Assembly: GCA_023436585.1 (NCBI GenBank)
Contig: JAEZIN010000019.1
Span: 6,918 to 70,917, forward strand
Length of the DNA stretch: 64,000 bases
Origin: Bacillota bacterium
GTDB lineage: Bacteria; Bacillota; Clostridia; Christensenellales; Aristaeellaceae
Direction: 5' to 3'
Shown here: in pieces, positions 51,477 to 60,556 of the stretch
Layout of the letters: each line of letters begins with the position of its first letter
How positions within the stretch are numbered: position 1 is the first letter of the stretch
Notes under the pieces: generated by a model
Seen by the model: only the letters and a program-made list of their open reading frames with translations
Told to the model about the DNA's origin: nothing
The model's database searches: none
Translations under genes and position numbers: made by a program

Positions 51477-53963
51477 ATGCTTAAATCGGGGAAATCTGCC
51501 GGCAAGCACCGGCCTTTTCGCCAGAGCTTTGTGGTTTTGCTTATACTTGCGCTCTTCCTTTGCGGCGCCGTATACATTGCCCTTACGAACTTACACGAAA
51601 TCGGCCAGCTGAGAGACCAGACGCTGAACCTGGCTAAATCCGCCCTGGCCTTCTTGCCGGTGGACCATATAAAGACGCTGGATGTAAATGAAAGCGATCT
51701 TGACAAGGATACCTACCGTACGCTGAAGGACAGTTTGGTCCGGCTGAAAGCAGCCAATCCGGATGTTGTTTTTACCTACCTGTATACGCAAAAAAACGGC
51801 GGCATCTATTTCATGGTGGATTCTGAGCTTCCTGATTCCGAGGGTTACTCCCCGCCCGGCCAGCTTTACGAAGAGGCATCCCCGGGGGACAGGGAAATTT
51901 TTCAGGATGGGAACGCCGTTGTTACCGCTCCATTGTCTGACCGCTGGGGCACCTGGGTCAGCGCCCTTGTCCCCGTAAGCGATCCTGCCACAAATCAGGT
52001 CATCGCCGTGCTTGGCATGGATTACGACGCAAAAAAATGGTCCGCCTACACGCTGGAGCATGTGGCAAATGCCGTGGTGCTCATCGGGCTTATGTTTTCG
52101 CTGCTGGGTGTATTGTACAGGGTGTACAAGCGCAGCCGGGAGCGCGAACAACTGATCCGAAAACTGAACGACAGCGAGGCGATGTTCCGCACGGTGTTCG
52201 AGCAGGCCCCCTTTGGCGTAGCCATCATCAACGATTATCACGAGCTTTCCAGCGTGAACGCCATGTTCCAGAAAATTCTGGGCCGGACATCCGCCGAGCT
52301 GGGCTCCTTAAGCTGGGTGGATATCACTCATACCGGCGATATCCAGGAAGAACTCGCGCTGTTTGATGATTTCAAAACGGGCAAGACCGAAGGTTATACC
52401 ATGGAGAAGCGGTTTTTAAGGCCCGATGGTTCCAGTATCTGGGTGCAAATCGTGGTAGCGCGCCTTCTGATGAGCGACAGCCGGACACAGACCCACCTGT
52501 GCATCCTGCACGACATACAGGAGCGCAAGCAGGCGCAGGAAGCGCTTCAGGAAAGCGAGCGCAGCAAATCCGTGCTTCTGTCGCACCTGCCGGGCATGGC
52601 CTACAGGTGCCGGAACGACCGGGATTGGACGATGCTGTTCGTATCGGAAGGCTGTTTTGCACTAACCGGATATATGCCCGACAGCCTTCTTTACAATAGG
52701 AACCTTTCCTTTAACGACCTGATCCGTTCGGATTACAGGGAGCTGCTCCGAAAAGAATGGGACCGCCTGCTGGCAAAGAAGGCTCCCTTCCGTTATGAAT
52801 ATGAAATCACCACGGCAACCGGCGAGCGCAAATGGGTGCTTGAAATGGGCCAGGGTATTTATAACCCGCAGGGGGAAGCGGAGGCCCTGGAGGGGATCGT
52901 CATAGACATCACAGAGTCCAAGCGGCAATTGGCCCAAATCCAGCACATGAACGACCATGATTTCTTGACAGGGCTATATTCCAGAAAGTATTTTGAGGAA
53001 GCACGGCGCAGCATGGATGCACAGGAGTACCTCCCGCTATCCATCATCATCGCGGACATCAACGGGATCAGGACGCTGAACAACGCATTTGGCTACGAGC
53101 AGGTAGACCGTGTCATTGCCCAGGTTGCCAAGGTGCTTCAGCGATGCTGCAGGGAAGGCGATATCCTGGCCAGGACCGGCGGCGACGAATTTGGCATACT
53201 GCTGCCCCGCACCAGCCAGGAGGAATCTTACCGCTTTGTGCAGCAAATGAAGCGCGCATGCGAAGGCGCCGATTTCCGCAGTCTGGGCGATTCCGTACAT
53301 ATCAGCCTATCCCTGGGCTGCGGCACAAAGACCGAATCCCGGGAAAGCATAGATTCCATAGAAAGGGAAGCGGAGGAAAACCTTCACAAGAACAAGATCC
53401 TGGAGCAAAAGAGTTACCACAACGCCATGCTGACCTCCATTATGGCCACCATGAATGCCAGGAGCCAGGAGACGGAGGAGCACGCCCAGCGGCTTGTGGC
53501 GCTGTCCCGCATGATTGGAACTCATCTGGCGCTGCCGCAAAAGAGTTTGGATGACTTGCAGCTGTTTTCCATGCTGCATGACATAGGTAAGATTGGTATC
53601 GATGACCGGATTTTGAACAAGCCGGGCAAGCTTAGCGAAGAAGAATGGGTTATCATGAAAAAGCATCCGGAAATCGGATACAGGATTGCCATTTCCCTGC
53701 CGGAGCTGTCCTCCGTGGCAGAGTATATCCTGACGCATCACGAGCGCTGGGACGGAAAGGGCTATCCCAAGGGGCTCATGGGAGAAGAAATCCCGCTGTT
53801 GTCCCGAATTCTTGCCGTCGCGGATGCCTATGACGCCATGACCGAAGAGCGAGTCTACAGAAAAAAGCGAAGCAAAGAGGAAGCCATGGAAGAAATCATG
53901 AATAATTCCGGAACGCAGTTTGATCCTGCCATCGTGGAAATATTCGCCCATTGCATGCGCTAA
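51477..53963 (+). CDS. Hybrid c-di-GMP protein: sensor-PAS-PAS-GGDEF-HD-GYP
   Basis: An 828-aa membrane protein. A first membrane segment (SFVVLLILALFLCGAVYIAL) is followed by a ~150-residue extracellular dCache-like sensor part, a second membrane segment (~195-215), two PAS domains (about 230-360 and 365-485), a GGDEF domain with intact GGDEF near residue 566, and an HD-GYP domain (HDIGK near 701, HHERWDGKGYP near 754). It can in principle both make and break c-di-GMP. A near neighbour with the same two output domains follows within 45 bp. AGGGGGG lies 11 bases before the start; no riboswitch was recognised upstream. Confidence 0.93.
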   Translation: MLKSGKSAGKHRPFRQSFVVLLILALFLCGAVYIALTNLHEIGQLRDQTLNLAKSALAFLPVDHIKTLDVNESDLDKDTYRTLKDSLVRLKAANPDVVFTYLYTQKNGGIYFMVDSELPDSEGYSPPGQLYEEASPGDREIFQDGNAVVTAPLSDRWGTWVSALVPVSDPATNQVIAVLGMDYDAKKWSAYTLEHVANAVVLIGLMFSLLGVLYRVYKRSREREQLIRKLNDSEAMFRTVFEQAPFGVAIINDYHELSSVNAMFQKILGRTSAELGSLSWVDITHTGDIQEELALFDDFKTGKTEGYTMEKRFLRPDGSSIWVQIVVARLLMSDSRTQTHLCILHDIQERKQAQEALQESERSKSVLLSHLPGMAYRCRNDRDWTMLFVSEGCFALTGYMPDSLLYNRNLSFNDLIRSDYRELLRKEWDRLLAKKAPFRYEYEITTATGERKWVLEMGQGIYNPQGEAEALEGIVIDITESKRQLAQIQHMNDHDFLTGLYSRKYFEEARRSMDAQEYLPLSIIIADINGIRTLNNAFGYEQVDRVIAQVAKVLQRCCREGDILARTGGDEFGILLPRTSQEESYRFVQQMKRACEGADFRSLGDSVHISLSLGCGTKTESRESIDSIEREAEENLHKNKILEQKSYHNAMLTSIMATMNARSQETEEHAQRLVALSRMIGTHLALPQKSLDDLQLFSMLHDIGKIGIDDRILNKPGKLSEEEWVIMKKHPEIGYRIAISLPELSSVAEYILTHHERWDGKGYPKGLMGEEIPLLSRILAVADAYDAMTEERVYRKKRSKEEAMEEIMNNSGTQFDPAIVEIFAHCMR

Positions 53964-54005
53964 GGCATGCCAGCTTGTTCGATGCTGAAAACGGGAGAGA
54001 TTCTC

Positions 54006-56855
54006 ATGAGAAGAGTATGGGTGCTTTTTGCCGTCCTCATATTTGCCATGCTGACTGGCAGCGCCGGCGGTGAAGAGCTGACAATCCCCGAACACGCCAT
54101 GCTGGACAAGCATGGCGCCATCGTCCTGCTTATTGAGCCTATTACCGGCAATATTGTATATGCAAACAATTCGGCCGTCGCCTTTTACGGATATCCCAAG
54201 GAACAGCTTTTATCCATGCAAGCCACGCAGATCAATACGCTTTCCCCCGAGAAAACGCTTAAGGAAATGCACGCCGCTTCCACGGCCCAAAGAAGTATTT
54301 TTGTATTTCAGAACAAAGTAAGCAGCGGAGAAATCAAAACTGTTGAAGTTTTTTCCTATCCGGTCAAGCGAAACGGAAGGACGCTCCTTTTCACCATCGT
54401 ACATGATATCACGGAAGCCACGCTCCTTGCCCAAAAGCATGACCAGCTGGTGACATTCATATTCGTCGCCGGCGGTGCCACCATTTTGGCACTCGTCATT
54501 CTTCTTACAGCACTTTTACGAAGCAAGCGAAAAATCAAGCTCGACAAGGATTCCATCGAGCACTCTCAAAAATTGCACAAAACGTTTATGGACGCGGATG
54601 ACAGCTTAATCTATCTGAAAGATGAAAACCTGAAATATGTGTTTGTCAACCGCGCAACGGAAGCCTTCTATAACCGGAAGGCAGATCAGATTATTGGCCT
54701 CACCGACTTTGACCTGTCCGAAGAGGAATTTGCCAAGCGCCGCAGGGAAACCGATTTGCGTGCCCTGAGCCAGAACGAGGTCGTCAGCGACGAGGTGGAA
54801 TGGAACGGAAAAATTTTCAGGACATTGAAATTCACCGTGCCCCTCCCCAACGGCTTCACCGGCGTCGGCGCCTATGTTGCCGATATCACCACCGCCAGAC
54901 GAAACGAAAAGAAACAGGAGAAGGCACTGTACCGCCACAAGATCATGGCGGACATGCTGTCCCGCAGCTTCGAGAGCAAACAGTCTCAATTGGATTTTGT
55001 ACTGCAGGAGGCCCTGAAGCTTACGGAAAGCCAATACGGGTACATCTGCCTGTATGATGAGGAAAGCAAGGAGTTCACGCTCAATTCCTGGACGAAGGGC
55101 GTGATGGAAGCCTGCGGCCTCGGGGAGGATCTGTACTACGATATGGACAAGGCGGGCCTCTGGGGCGAAGTGGTCCGGCAGCGCAAGCCAATTGTCCTCA
55201 ACGATTTTGACGCGCCGAATCCCTTGAAGAAGGGATGCCCCGAGGGGCATATCCATCTGAAGAAATTCATGTCGGTGCCCGTTATCATAGATGATGCCAT
55301 CGTAGCCATCATCGGCTTGGCCAACAAAACATCCGACTACGACGACGACGACCTGTATCAGACGATTCTGCTCATGAGCGGCGTATGGAACGCCGTCGTA
55401 AGAAGGGAAGCCCAGGAAAAGCTGTACCTTGAACGGAACAGGTATCACCAGACGCTGCTTTCCATTGGCGACGGCGTTATGGTGGTGGATAAGGACGGCA
55501 GGATCGAAATGCTCAACCCTGTCGCCGAGGAGCTGATCGGCTGGTCCCATGACAGCGCCATCGGCATGCCGTATAAAGAAGTCTTCGCCCTGTCTCACGA
55601 GCAGCTGGGTATGAGCATCAAGGATCCCATCCAGGACGCCTTGCAGACGCAAACAGTGCAGGAGATGGAGAACCACGCCATATTGACATCCAGGGACGGC
55701 AGACGGTACAACCTGGAGGACAGCGCCGCCCCCATCAAGGATGAAACCGGCGTTGTCATCGGCGTGGTGCTGGTGTTTAGAAACGTAACGGAAAAGAAGG
55801 AACAGCAGCAGGAAATCGAGTATTTGAGCTTCCACGACTCGCTTACCGGCCTGTACAACCGCCGCTTCTTCGAGGAAGAAATGCGCAGGGTGGATACGCG
55901 CAGGAACCTGCCTGTCTCTATTATCATCGGCGATGTGAATAACCTGAAGCTCACCAATGATGTCTTCGGCCACACGTACGGAGATATGCTGCTTAAAAGA
56001 CTGGCGATGGTGCTGCGCAAGGTGTGCCGGGCCGATGACATTATCGCCCGCTGGGGCGGTGACGAGTTTGCGCTGCTGCTGCCCAAAACAGGCCTTGCGG
56101 AAGCCCAGCAGATTGTCGCAAGGATCAGGGAGGAATTTTCCAAAGAGCGGATCAAGGCAGTTCAGGGCAGCATCTCCATGGGCGCAGCTATCAAAGCCGG
56201 TGTGGATGACAATATCCTGGAAGCCGTGAACAAGGCCGAGGAAGAGATGTACCTGGCCAAGGTCATGGAGCACAGCGAGCTGATGAAGGGCACGCTGCAG
56301 ACCATTGTGCAAATGCTTCATGACAGCAGCCCTCGGGAAGAAGAGCACGCCGTACGCGTCAGCCGCATCTGCGAAGCGATGGGCAAAAAGCTGAACATGT
56401 CGGAGGACGAGGTAAAGCAGCTGAAGGATGCCGGCTACCTGCACGATATCGGCAAGGTCGTACTGGACAGCAAGCTGCTGGAAAACCACTATCCTCTTTC
56501 CACCAGGGAATGGAACGAGATCAAGCGTCATCCCGTGGTGGGCTACAGGATACTGAATGCCTTTGACGACATGGTAGACCTGGCGCAGATCATATTGGCC
56601 CACCAGGAGCGTTGGGACGGGACCGGTTATCCCAAGGGCTTAAAAGGCGAGGAGATACCCAGGGCCTCCAGAATCATTGCGCTGGCCGAGAGCTTTGAAC
56701 GCAAGCTTGGCGGTGCGGAAAACAGGGCTCCCATGGATCTGCACGATGCTCTGGAAGCCATACGCCAGGAACGTGCCAAGCATTTTGACCCGGCTCTTAC
56801 CGATATGTTCTTGGACATGATGAAGGACGATTCCTCGAATTTAGTGGAGGAATAA
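54006..56855 (+). CDS. Hybrid c-di-GMP protein: PAS-PAS-GAF-PAS-GGDEF-HD-GYP
   Basis: A 949-aa protein. It begins with a signal-anchor sequence (RRVWVLFAVLIFAMLTGS), then a PAS domain outside or near the membrane, a membrane segment (~155-180), a second PAS (~195-300), a GAF domain (~315-480, with CPEGHIHLKKFMSVPVIIDD), a third PAS, GGDEF (~683, intact WGGDEF) and HD-GYP. In the last domain HDIGK is intact, but the second motif reads HQERWDGTGYP, with Gln instead of the second His. ATG 54006 follows GGGAG by eight bases. Co-transcription with the preceding gene is likely. A terminator follows. Confidence 0.93.
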   Translation: MRRVWVLFAVLIFAMLTGSAGGEELTIPEHAMLDKHGAIVLLIEPITGNIVYANNSAVAFYGYPKEQLLSMQATQINTLSPEKTLKEMHAASTAQRSIFVFQNKVSSGEIKTVEVFSYPVKRNGRTLLFTIVHDITEATLLAQKHDQLVTFIFVAGGATILALVILLTALLRSKRKIKLDKDSIEHSQKLHKTFMDADDSLIYLKDENLKYVFVNRATEAFYNRKADQIIGLTDFDLSEEEFAKRRRETDLRALSQNEVVSDEVEWNGKIFRTLKFTVPLPNGFTGVGAYVADITTARRNEKKQEKALYRHKIMADMLSRSFESKQSQLDFVLQEALKLTESQYGYICLYDEESKEFTLNSWTKGVMEACGLGEDLYYDMDKAGLWGEVVRQRKPIVLNDFDAPNPLKKGCPEGHIHLKKFMSVPVIIDDAIVAIIGLANKTSDYDDDDLYQTILLMSGVWNAVVRREAQEKLYLERNRYHQTLLSIGDGVMVVDKDGRIEMLNPVAEELIGWSHDSAIGMPYKEVFALSHEQLGMSIKDPIQDALQTQTVQEMENHAILTSRDGRRYNLEDSAAPIKDETGVVIGVVLVFRNVTEKKEQQQEIEYLSFHDSLTGLYNRRFFEEEMRRVDTRRNLPVSIIIGDVNNLKLTNDVFGHTYGDMLLKRLAMVLRKVCRADDIIARWGGDEFALLLPKTGLAEAQQIVARIREEFSKERIKAVQGSISMGAAIKAGVDDNILEAVNKAEEEMYLAKVMEHSELMKGTLQTIVQMLHDSSPREEEHAVRVSRICEAMGKKLNMSEDEVKQLKDAGYLHDIGKVVLDSKLLENHYPLSTREWNEIKRHPVVGYRILNAFDDMVDLAQIILAHQERWDGTGYPKGLKGEEIPRASRIIALAESFERKLGGAENRAPMDLHDALEAIRQERAKHFDPALTDMFLDMMKDDSSNLVEE

Positions 56856-56863
56856 TGTGAAAA

Positions 56864-56907
56864 AGCCACCCGGGTGATGCACTTCAAGCATTTTCCGGGT
56901 GGTTCTT
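56864..56907 (+). terminator. Terminator of the c-di-GMP gene pair
   Basis: AGCCACCCGG / CCGGGTGGTT stem with a 21-base loop, 8 bp after the stop codon. Confidence 0.8.
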
Positions 56908-56964
56908 TACATGGCATATGCCTTGGAAGCTGCAGGCCGCGTCCATTCTTCGTCTAAAAGAAAT

Positions 56965-56993
56965 AAAAAAATGACGCTTGCGCGTCATTTTTT
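56965..56993. terminator. Terminator after rplQ
   Basis: A6-TGACGC-TTGC-GCGTCA-T6, seven bp from the rplQ stop. The A and T runs allow use in both directions. Confidence 0.93.
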
Positions 56994-57000
56994 GATATTA

Positions 57001-57513
57001 TCACATGATCTCCAGGATGACCATTTCAGCGGCGTCGCCGCGGCGGGGTCCCAAGCGGTAGATGCGGGTATATCCGCCGGCACAGCCCTTTTCCGCGTTG
57101 CGGGCCTTGAACTTGGGTCCGATCTCCCGGAAGAGCTTTTCCACGACAGGATGCTTGTTGTCCTTCGTGCGCTCTTTGAAGTCGGCCTTGCTCTCATCGT
57201 CCTTCTTCTGCTCCTGCAAATCATACAGGTAAGCCATGATCAGACGGCGGGCATGCAGCTTGGAGGGCGCGTCGTTCTGCACGGTGATGCTGACCAGCTG
57301 GCCCTTTTCGTTGTGGAATTCCTTGGTGGCTTCCACGCTCTTGTCGCACTCGCGGATAGCCAGGGTGATGAGCCTTTCGGCGGCACTGCGCACTTCCTTG
57401 GCCCTAGCCAATGTCGTTTCGATGCGGCCGTGCCAGATGAGGTTGGTCACCTGGTTGCGAAGCAGCGCTTTGCGCTGTTCAGCGGTGCGGCCCAATTTAC
57501 GTTGCGTTGCCAT
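57001..57513 (-). CDS. rplQ: 50S ribosomal protein bL17
   Basis: Large-subunit protein, last gene of the operon. The N-terminus (QRKLGRTAEQRKALLRNQVT, WHGRIETTLARAKEVR) is standard. Against the usual ~115-130 aa it has 170, with an insert of charged residues in the middle (about 95-130: LYDLQEQKKDDESKADFKER). It ends in the normal GGYTRIYRLGPRRGDAAEMV motif. AAGGAGG precedes the ATG. Confidence 0.97.
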   Translation of the reverse strand: MATQRKLGRTAEQRKALLRNQVTNLIWHGRIETTLARAKEVRSAAERLITLAIRECDKSVEATKEFHNEKGQLVSITVQNDAPSKLHARRLIMAYLYDLQEQKKDDESKADFKERTKDNKHPVVEKLFREIGPKFKARNAEKGCAGGYTRIYRLGPRRGDAAEMVILEIM

Positions 57514-57557
57514 GGGGTGTTTCCTCCTTTACGGAATGGGCGTCAAACCGCCACGTG

Positions 57558-58505
57558 TTAATCTTCGCTGGGCCGCAGACCCAAACCAAGGGCCGCCAGC
57601 TTCTGTTCCACTTCTTCCAGGCTCTTTCTGCCCAGGTTACGCACCTTCATCATGTCCTCCTGGTTACGCTGCACCAGTTCGGCCACGCTGTTAATGCCGG
57701 CGCGCTTCAGGCAATTGTAGGCGCGGACGGACAAATCCAGCTCCTCGATGGTCATTTCCAGCACTTTTTCCTTTTTGTCGTCTTCCGGCAGGTTGAAGTT
57801 CACCGGCATGACGTGGTCCGTAAGACCCACAAACAGGGCAAGGTGCTCGCTTAGAATCTTGGCCGCCATGCTGATGGCCTCATCAGGCATCACGCTGCCA
57901 TTGGTCCAGACCTCCAGGGTCAGCTTGTCATAGTCCGTAATCTGGCCGACGCGCGTATCCTCCACGGTGTAATTCACCTTTTTGATGGGGGTGAATATGG
58001 AGTCCACAGGGATAACGCCGATAGGCATATTTCCCATCTTGTTCTTGTCGGCAGACACATAACCGCGGCCTTTGTCCAGCATGATCTGAATCTGCAGGTG
58101 CGCGCCGTCGTTGAGCGTCGCGATATGCAGCTCGGGGTTGATGATTTCAACTTCGTCATCCACCCGGATATCCGCCGCCGTTACCTCACACGGGCCGTGC
58201 ATGTCAATGAAGACCTGCTTGGGCTGGTCGCTGTACAGCTTGGCCACCAGCTCCTTGAAGTTTAAAATCAGCTCCGTGACATCCTCTTTTACGCCGGGCA
58301 CGGTAGAGAACTCATGCTGCACACCGTCGATGTGCACAGAAGAGACCGCCACGCCGGGGAGGGAGGATAGGAGCACGCGGCGAAGCGCATTGCCCAGGGT
58401 TTGGCCGAAGCCGCGCTCCAAGGGTTCTACAACAAACTTGCCGTAGCGGTTGTTGTCGCCCATTTCCAGGCATTCGATGCGCGCCGGTTCGAATTTTTCA
58501 ATCAT
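57558..58505 (-). CDS. rpoA: RNA polymerase alpha subunit
   Basis: A 315-aa alpha subunit: the N-terminal dimerization domain (RGFGQTLGNALRRVLLSSLP) and the C-terminal DNA-binding domain (LDLSVRAYNCLKRAGINSVA, VRNLGRKSLEEVEQKLAALG) are joined by a short linker. Position between rpsD and rplQ is canonical. Confidence 0.98.
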   Translation of the reverse strand: MIEKFEPARIECLEMGDNNRYGKFVVEPLERGFGQTLGNALRRVLLSSLPGVAVSSVHIDGVQHEFSTVPGVKEDVTELILNFKELVAKLYSDQPKQVFIDMHGPCEVTAADIRVDDEVEIINPELHIATLNDGAHLQIQIMLDKGRGYVSADKNKMGNMPIGVIPVDSIFTPIKKVNYTVEDTRVGQITDYDKLTLEVWTNGSVMPDEAISMAAKILSEHLALFVGLTDHVMPVNFNLPEDDKKEKVLEMTIEELDLSVRAYNCLKRAGINSVAELVQRNQEDMMKVRNLGRKSLEEVEQKLAALGLGLRPSED

Positions 58506-58553
58506 TGTAAACCCTCCTTGATGGAACCGTCGGTCGAGGTAATCTCACTGCAA

Positions 58554-59150
58554 TTAACGAGAGTAGAACTCGACGATCATGTTCTCCTGCAGCGGCAGGT
58601 CGATATCCTCGCGGGTGGGGAGGGCGATAACGGTGCCGGTAAGCTCGGCGGCATTGAAGGAAAGCCACTTGGGAACGATGGTCTTGCTGCCTTCGCGCAA
58701 GGCCTTGAAGTGCTCGGAACCCCGGCTCTTTTCCTTGATGGTGATCACGTCGTTCACACTCACCAGGTAGGAGGGGATGTCCACGCGCTGGCCGTTGACG
58801 AGCAGATGCCCATGGGTCACAAGCTGGCGGGCATGGCGGCGGGTGTTGCCCATGCCAAGGCGGAACACCACGTTATCCAGGCGGCGCTCCAACAGCTGGA
58901 GCAGGTTCTCGCCGGTAACGCCCTTCATATTGGAGGCCTTTTCGTAATAGTTGCGGAACTGACGCTCCAGCACGCCATACACGAAACGCACCTTTTGCTT
59001 TTCCTTCAGCTGGGTGGCATATTCGCTAACCTTGCGGCGCTTGTCCTTGCCGGGGTTGCGGGTGGACTTTTTGTTGGAATAGCCCATCGCGGCAGGGGAG
59101 ATATCAAGTGCCCTGCAGCGCTTTGCTATGGGTTGCATATTTCTCGCCAT
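58554..59150 (-). CDS. rpsD: 30S ribosomal protein uS4
   Basis: Primary 16S rRNA-binding protein, 198 aa, with the S4 domain (LLQLLERRLDNVVFRLGMGN TRRHARQLVTHGHLLVNGQR). It lacks the N-terminal zinc cysteines, so it is the C-minus form. The neighbours rpsK and rpoA are as expected; AAGGAGG precedes the ATG. Confidence 0.98.
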   Translation of the reverse strand: MARNMQPIAKRCRALDISPAAMGYSNKKSTRNPGKDKRRKVSEYATQLKEKQKVRFVYGVLERQFRNYYEKASNMKGVTGENLLQLLERRLDNVVFRLGMGNTRRHARQLVTHGHLLVNGQRVDIPSYLVSVNDVITIKEKSRGSEHFKALREGSKTIVPKWLSFNAAELTGTVIALPTREDIDLPLQENMIVEFYSR

Positions 59151-59164
59151 AGGTCCTTACCTCC

Positions 59165-59566
59165 TTATACCCTTCTGCGCTTGGGCGGACGGCAGCCGTT
59201 GTGGGGAATCGGCGTCACGTCCTTGATCATGTTCACTTCCAGGCCGGCGGCCTGCAGGGAACGGATGGCGGCTTCACGTCCGGAGCCGGGGCCCTTTACG
59301 AAGACTTCGACAGTCTTCAGGCCAAACTCCATCGCTGCCTTGGCGGCCGTTTCGGCGGCCATCTGGGCGGCGAAGGGCGTGGACTTCTTGCTGCCGCGGA
59401 AACCAAGCCCGCCGGAAGAGGCCCAGGAAAGGGCGTTGCCGTTGGGATCGGTGATGGTGACGATGGTGTTGTTGAAGGAGGAGCGGATATGGGCAGCGCC
59501 GCGCTCCACCAGTTTGCGCTCACGGCGTTTGCGCGTAACCTTCTTTACCTTTTGCTTAGGTGCCAT
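59165..59566 (-). CDS. rpsK: 30S ribosomal protein uS11
   Basis: 133 aa with RGAAHIRSSFNNTIVTITDP, SSGGLGFRGSKKSTPFAAQM and the C-terminal TPIPHNGCRPPKRRRV. It forms part of the 30S platform. CGGAGGG lies before the ATG. Confidence 0.98.
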   Translation of the reverse strand: MAPKQKVKKVTRKRRERKLVERGAAHIRSSFNNTIVTITDPNGNALSWASSGGLGFRGSKKSTPFAAQMAAETAAKAAMEFGLKTVEVFVKGPGSGREAAIRSLQAAGLEVNMIKDVTPIPHNGCRPPKRRRV

Positions 59567-59620
59567 GGATTCATCCCTCCGTGCCCCAAGGGGCAGTCGT
59601 TATGATTTGCGCTCGAGGCA

Positions 59621-60001
59621 TTACTTGGTCGCAGCCTTCTTCTTGCCGCCCACCGTCTTCTTGGGGCCCTTGCGGGTGCGGGCGTTCTGCTTGGTGTTCT
59701 GGCCGCGGACGGGCAGGCCGCGGCGATGACGTACGCCACGGTAGCAGCCGATTTCCACAAGACGCTTGATGTTCAAAGACACTTCGCGCCGAAGATCGCC
59801 TTCCGTCTTCACGTTATGCTCGATATATTCGCGCAGCTTGGAAACTTCCTGTTCGGAGAGATCCTTGACGCGGGTATCGGGACTGATGCCGGTCTCTTTG
59901 AGAATCTGCTGGGAAGTAGGCAAACCAATGCCGAAGATATAGGTCAGGCCAACTTCCACTCGCTTTTCTCTGGGCAGGTCAACGCCCTGAATGCGTGCCA
60001 T
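59621..60001 (-). CDS. rpsM: 30S ribosomal protein uS13
   Basis: 126 aa, starting MARIQGVDLPREKRVEVGLT and ending in the basic GVRHRRGLPVRGQNTKQNAR TRKGPKK tail that reaches the P-site tRNA. GGAGG lies 12 bases before ATG 60001; the longer open frame is untranslated leader. It is separated from rpmJ by a 391-bp gap filled with palindromes, which is unusual within this operon. Confidence 0.97.
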   Translation of the reverse strand: MARIQGVDLPREKRVEVGLTYIFGIGLPTSQQILKETGISPDTRVKDLSEQEVSKLREYIEHNVKTEGDLRREVSLNIKRLVEIGCYRGVRHRRGLPVRGQNTKQNARTRKGPKKTVGGKKKAATK

Positions 60002-60173
60002 GTGTGTAACACACCTCCAAATGTTGGTTCGGCTCCGCCGCATAAAACGGACGTGCCTTCTTTGCCGGACATAAAAATGCCCGGGCAGATTGGATGCGAT
60101 CTATCGGTGAAAGCCCGTGGATCACAGGGGTCGCCCCCTATGCAGCCGCCCACGAAGCTCTAACCATCTCTTT

Positions 60174-60244
60174 TTAGGGACCCCGTCCCTAATACCCTGC
60201 CAAAGGGATACATCCCTTTGGAATTCCCATCTTTTTATGGGAAT
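60174..60244 (+). repeat. Modular palindromic element, copy c
   Basis: Hairpin 1 TTAGGGAC-CCC-GTCCCTAA (60174-60192), hairpin 2 CCAAAGGGA-TACA-TCCCTTTGG (60200-60221) and hairpin 3 ATTCCCAT/ATGGGAAT (60223-60244). Same orientation as copy a. Confidence 0.78.
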
Positions 60245-60327
60245 GCTGACTTGTCAATAAGCATCTACGGTTGTCATTCCAAGCAGCGAAGAATGACGCT
60301 GATGATTCTATTTTTACTTTGCACCCT

Positions 60328-60392
60328 ACCCCAAAATGGGGATTCTCAAGGGGTTATATCCCTTGAGCGGGGTCCAGGGGCAGAGCCCCTGG
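60328..60392 (-). repeat. Modular palindromic element, copy d
   Basis: Hairpin 3 CCCCA-AAA-TGGGG (60329-60341), hairpin 2 CTCAAGGG/CCCTTGAG (60345-60367) and hairpin 1 CCAGGGGC-AGA-GCCCCTGG (60374-60392). Opposite orientation to copy c; it ends exactly at the rpmJ stop codon and probably forms the 3' end of that message. Confidence 0.78.
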
Positions 60393-60506
60393 TCAGCCTT
60401 GCTTTTGCTTATGCTTGGGATTTTCGCAAATAACCATCACGCGGCCTTTGCGCTTGATGATCTTGCAGTTTTCGCAGATTGGTTTGACGGAAGGCCTGAC
60501 TTTCAT
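60393..60506 (-). CDS. rpmJ: 50S ribosomal protein bL36
   Basis: The 37-aa zinc-binding ribosomal protein, read directly from the minus strand: MKVRPSVKPICENCKIIKRK, then GRVMVICENPKHKQKQG, with the C-x2-C ... C-x4-H zinc ligands. ATG 60506 has AGGAGG eight bases upstream. Its position after infA is canonical. Confidence 0.97.
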   Translation of the reverse strand: MKVRPSVKPICENCKIIKRKGRVMVICENPKHKQKQG

Positions 60507-60556
60507 GGGGGAATCCTCCTTGCATCCGCCCGGCGGGCGGGAACTAGTTTGTAGGC

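Larger units (their letters stand above)
60002..60392. other. 391-bp palindrome-rich gap between rpmJ and rpsM
   Basis: No gene found on either strand. It holds two facing copies of the modular palindromic element (60174-60244 and 60328-60392) and, between them, a GTCATTC/GAATGAC stem (60273-60297). A promoter for rpsM could lie in the 60002-60170 part, but I see no convincing -10/-35 pair. Confidence 0.7.

Noticed and set aside
51388..51612. 74-residue plus-strand frame with a GGAGG before its ATG
   Set aside because: The Shine-Dalgarno is good, but the frame runs mostly through the start of the c-di-GMP gene in another phase and has no motif; a leader peptide cannot be fully excluded.
54606..56603. 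665-residue minus-strand frame
   Set aside because: It is antisense to the second GGDEF-HD-GYP gene; its His/Val/Gln-rich composition is that of a shadow frame.
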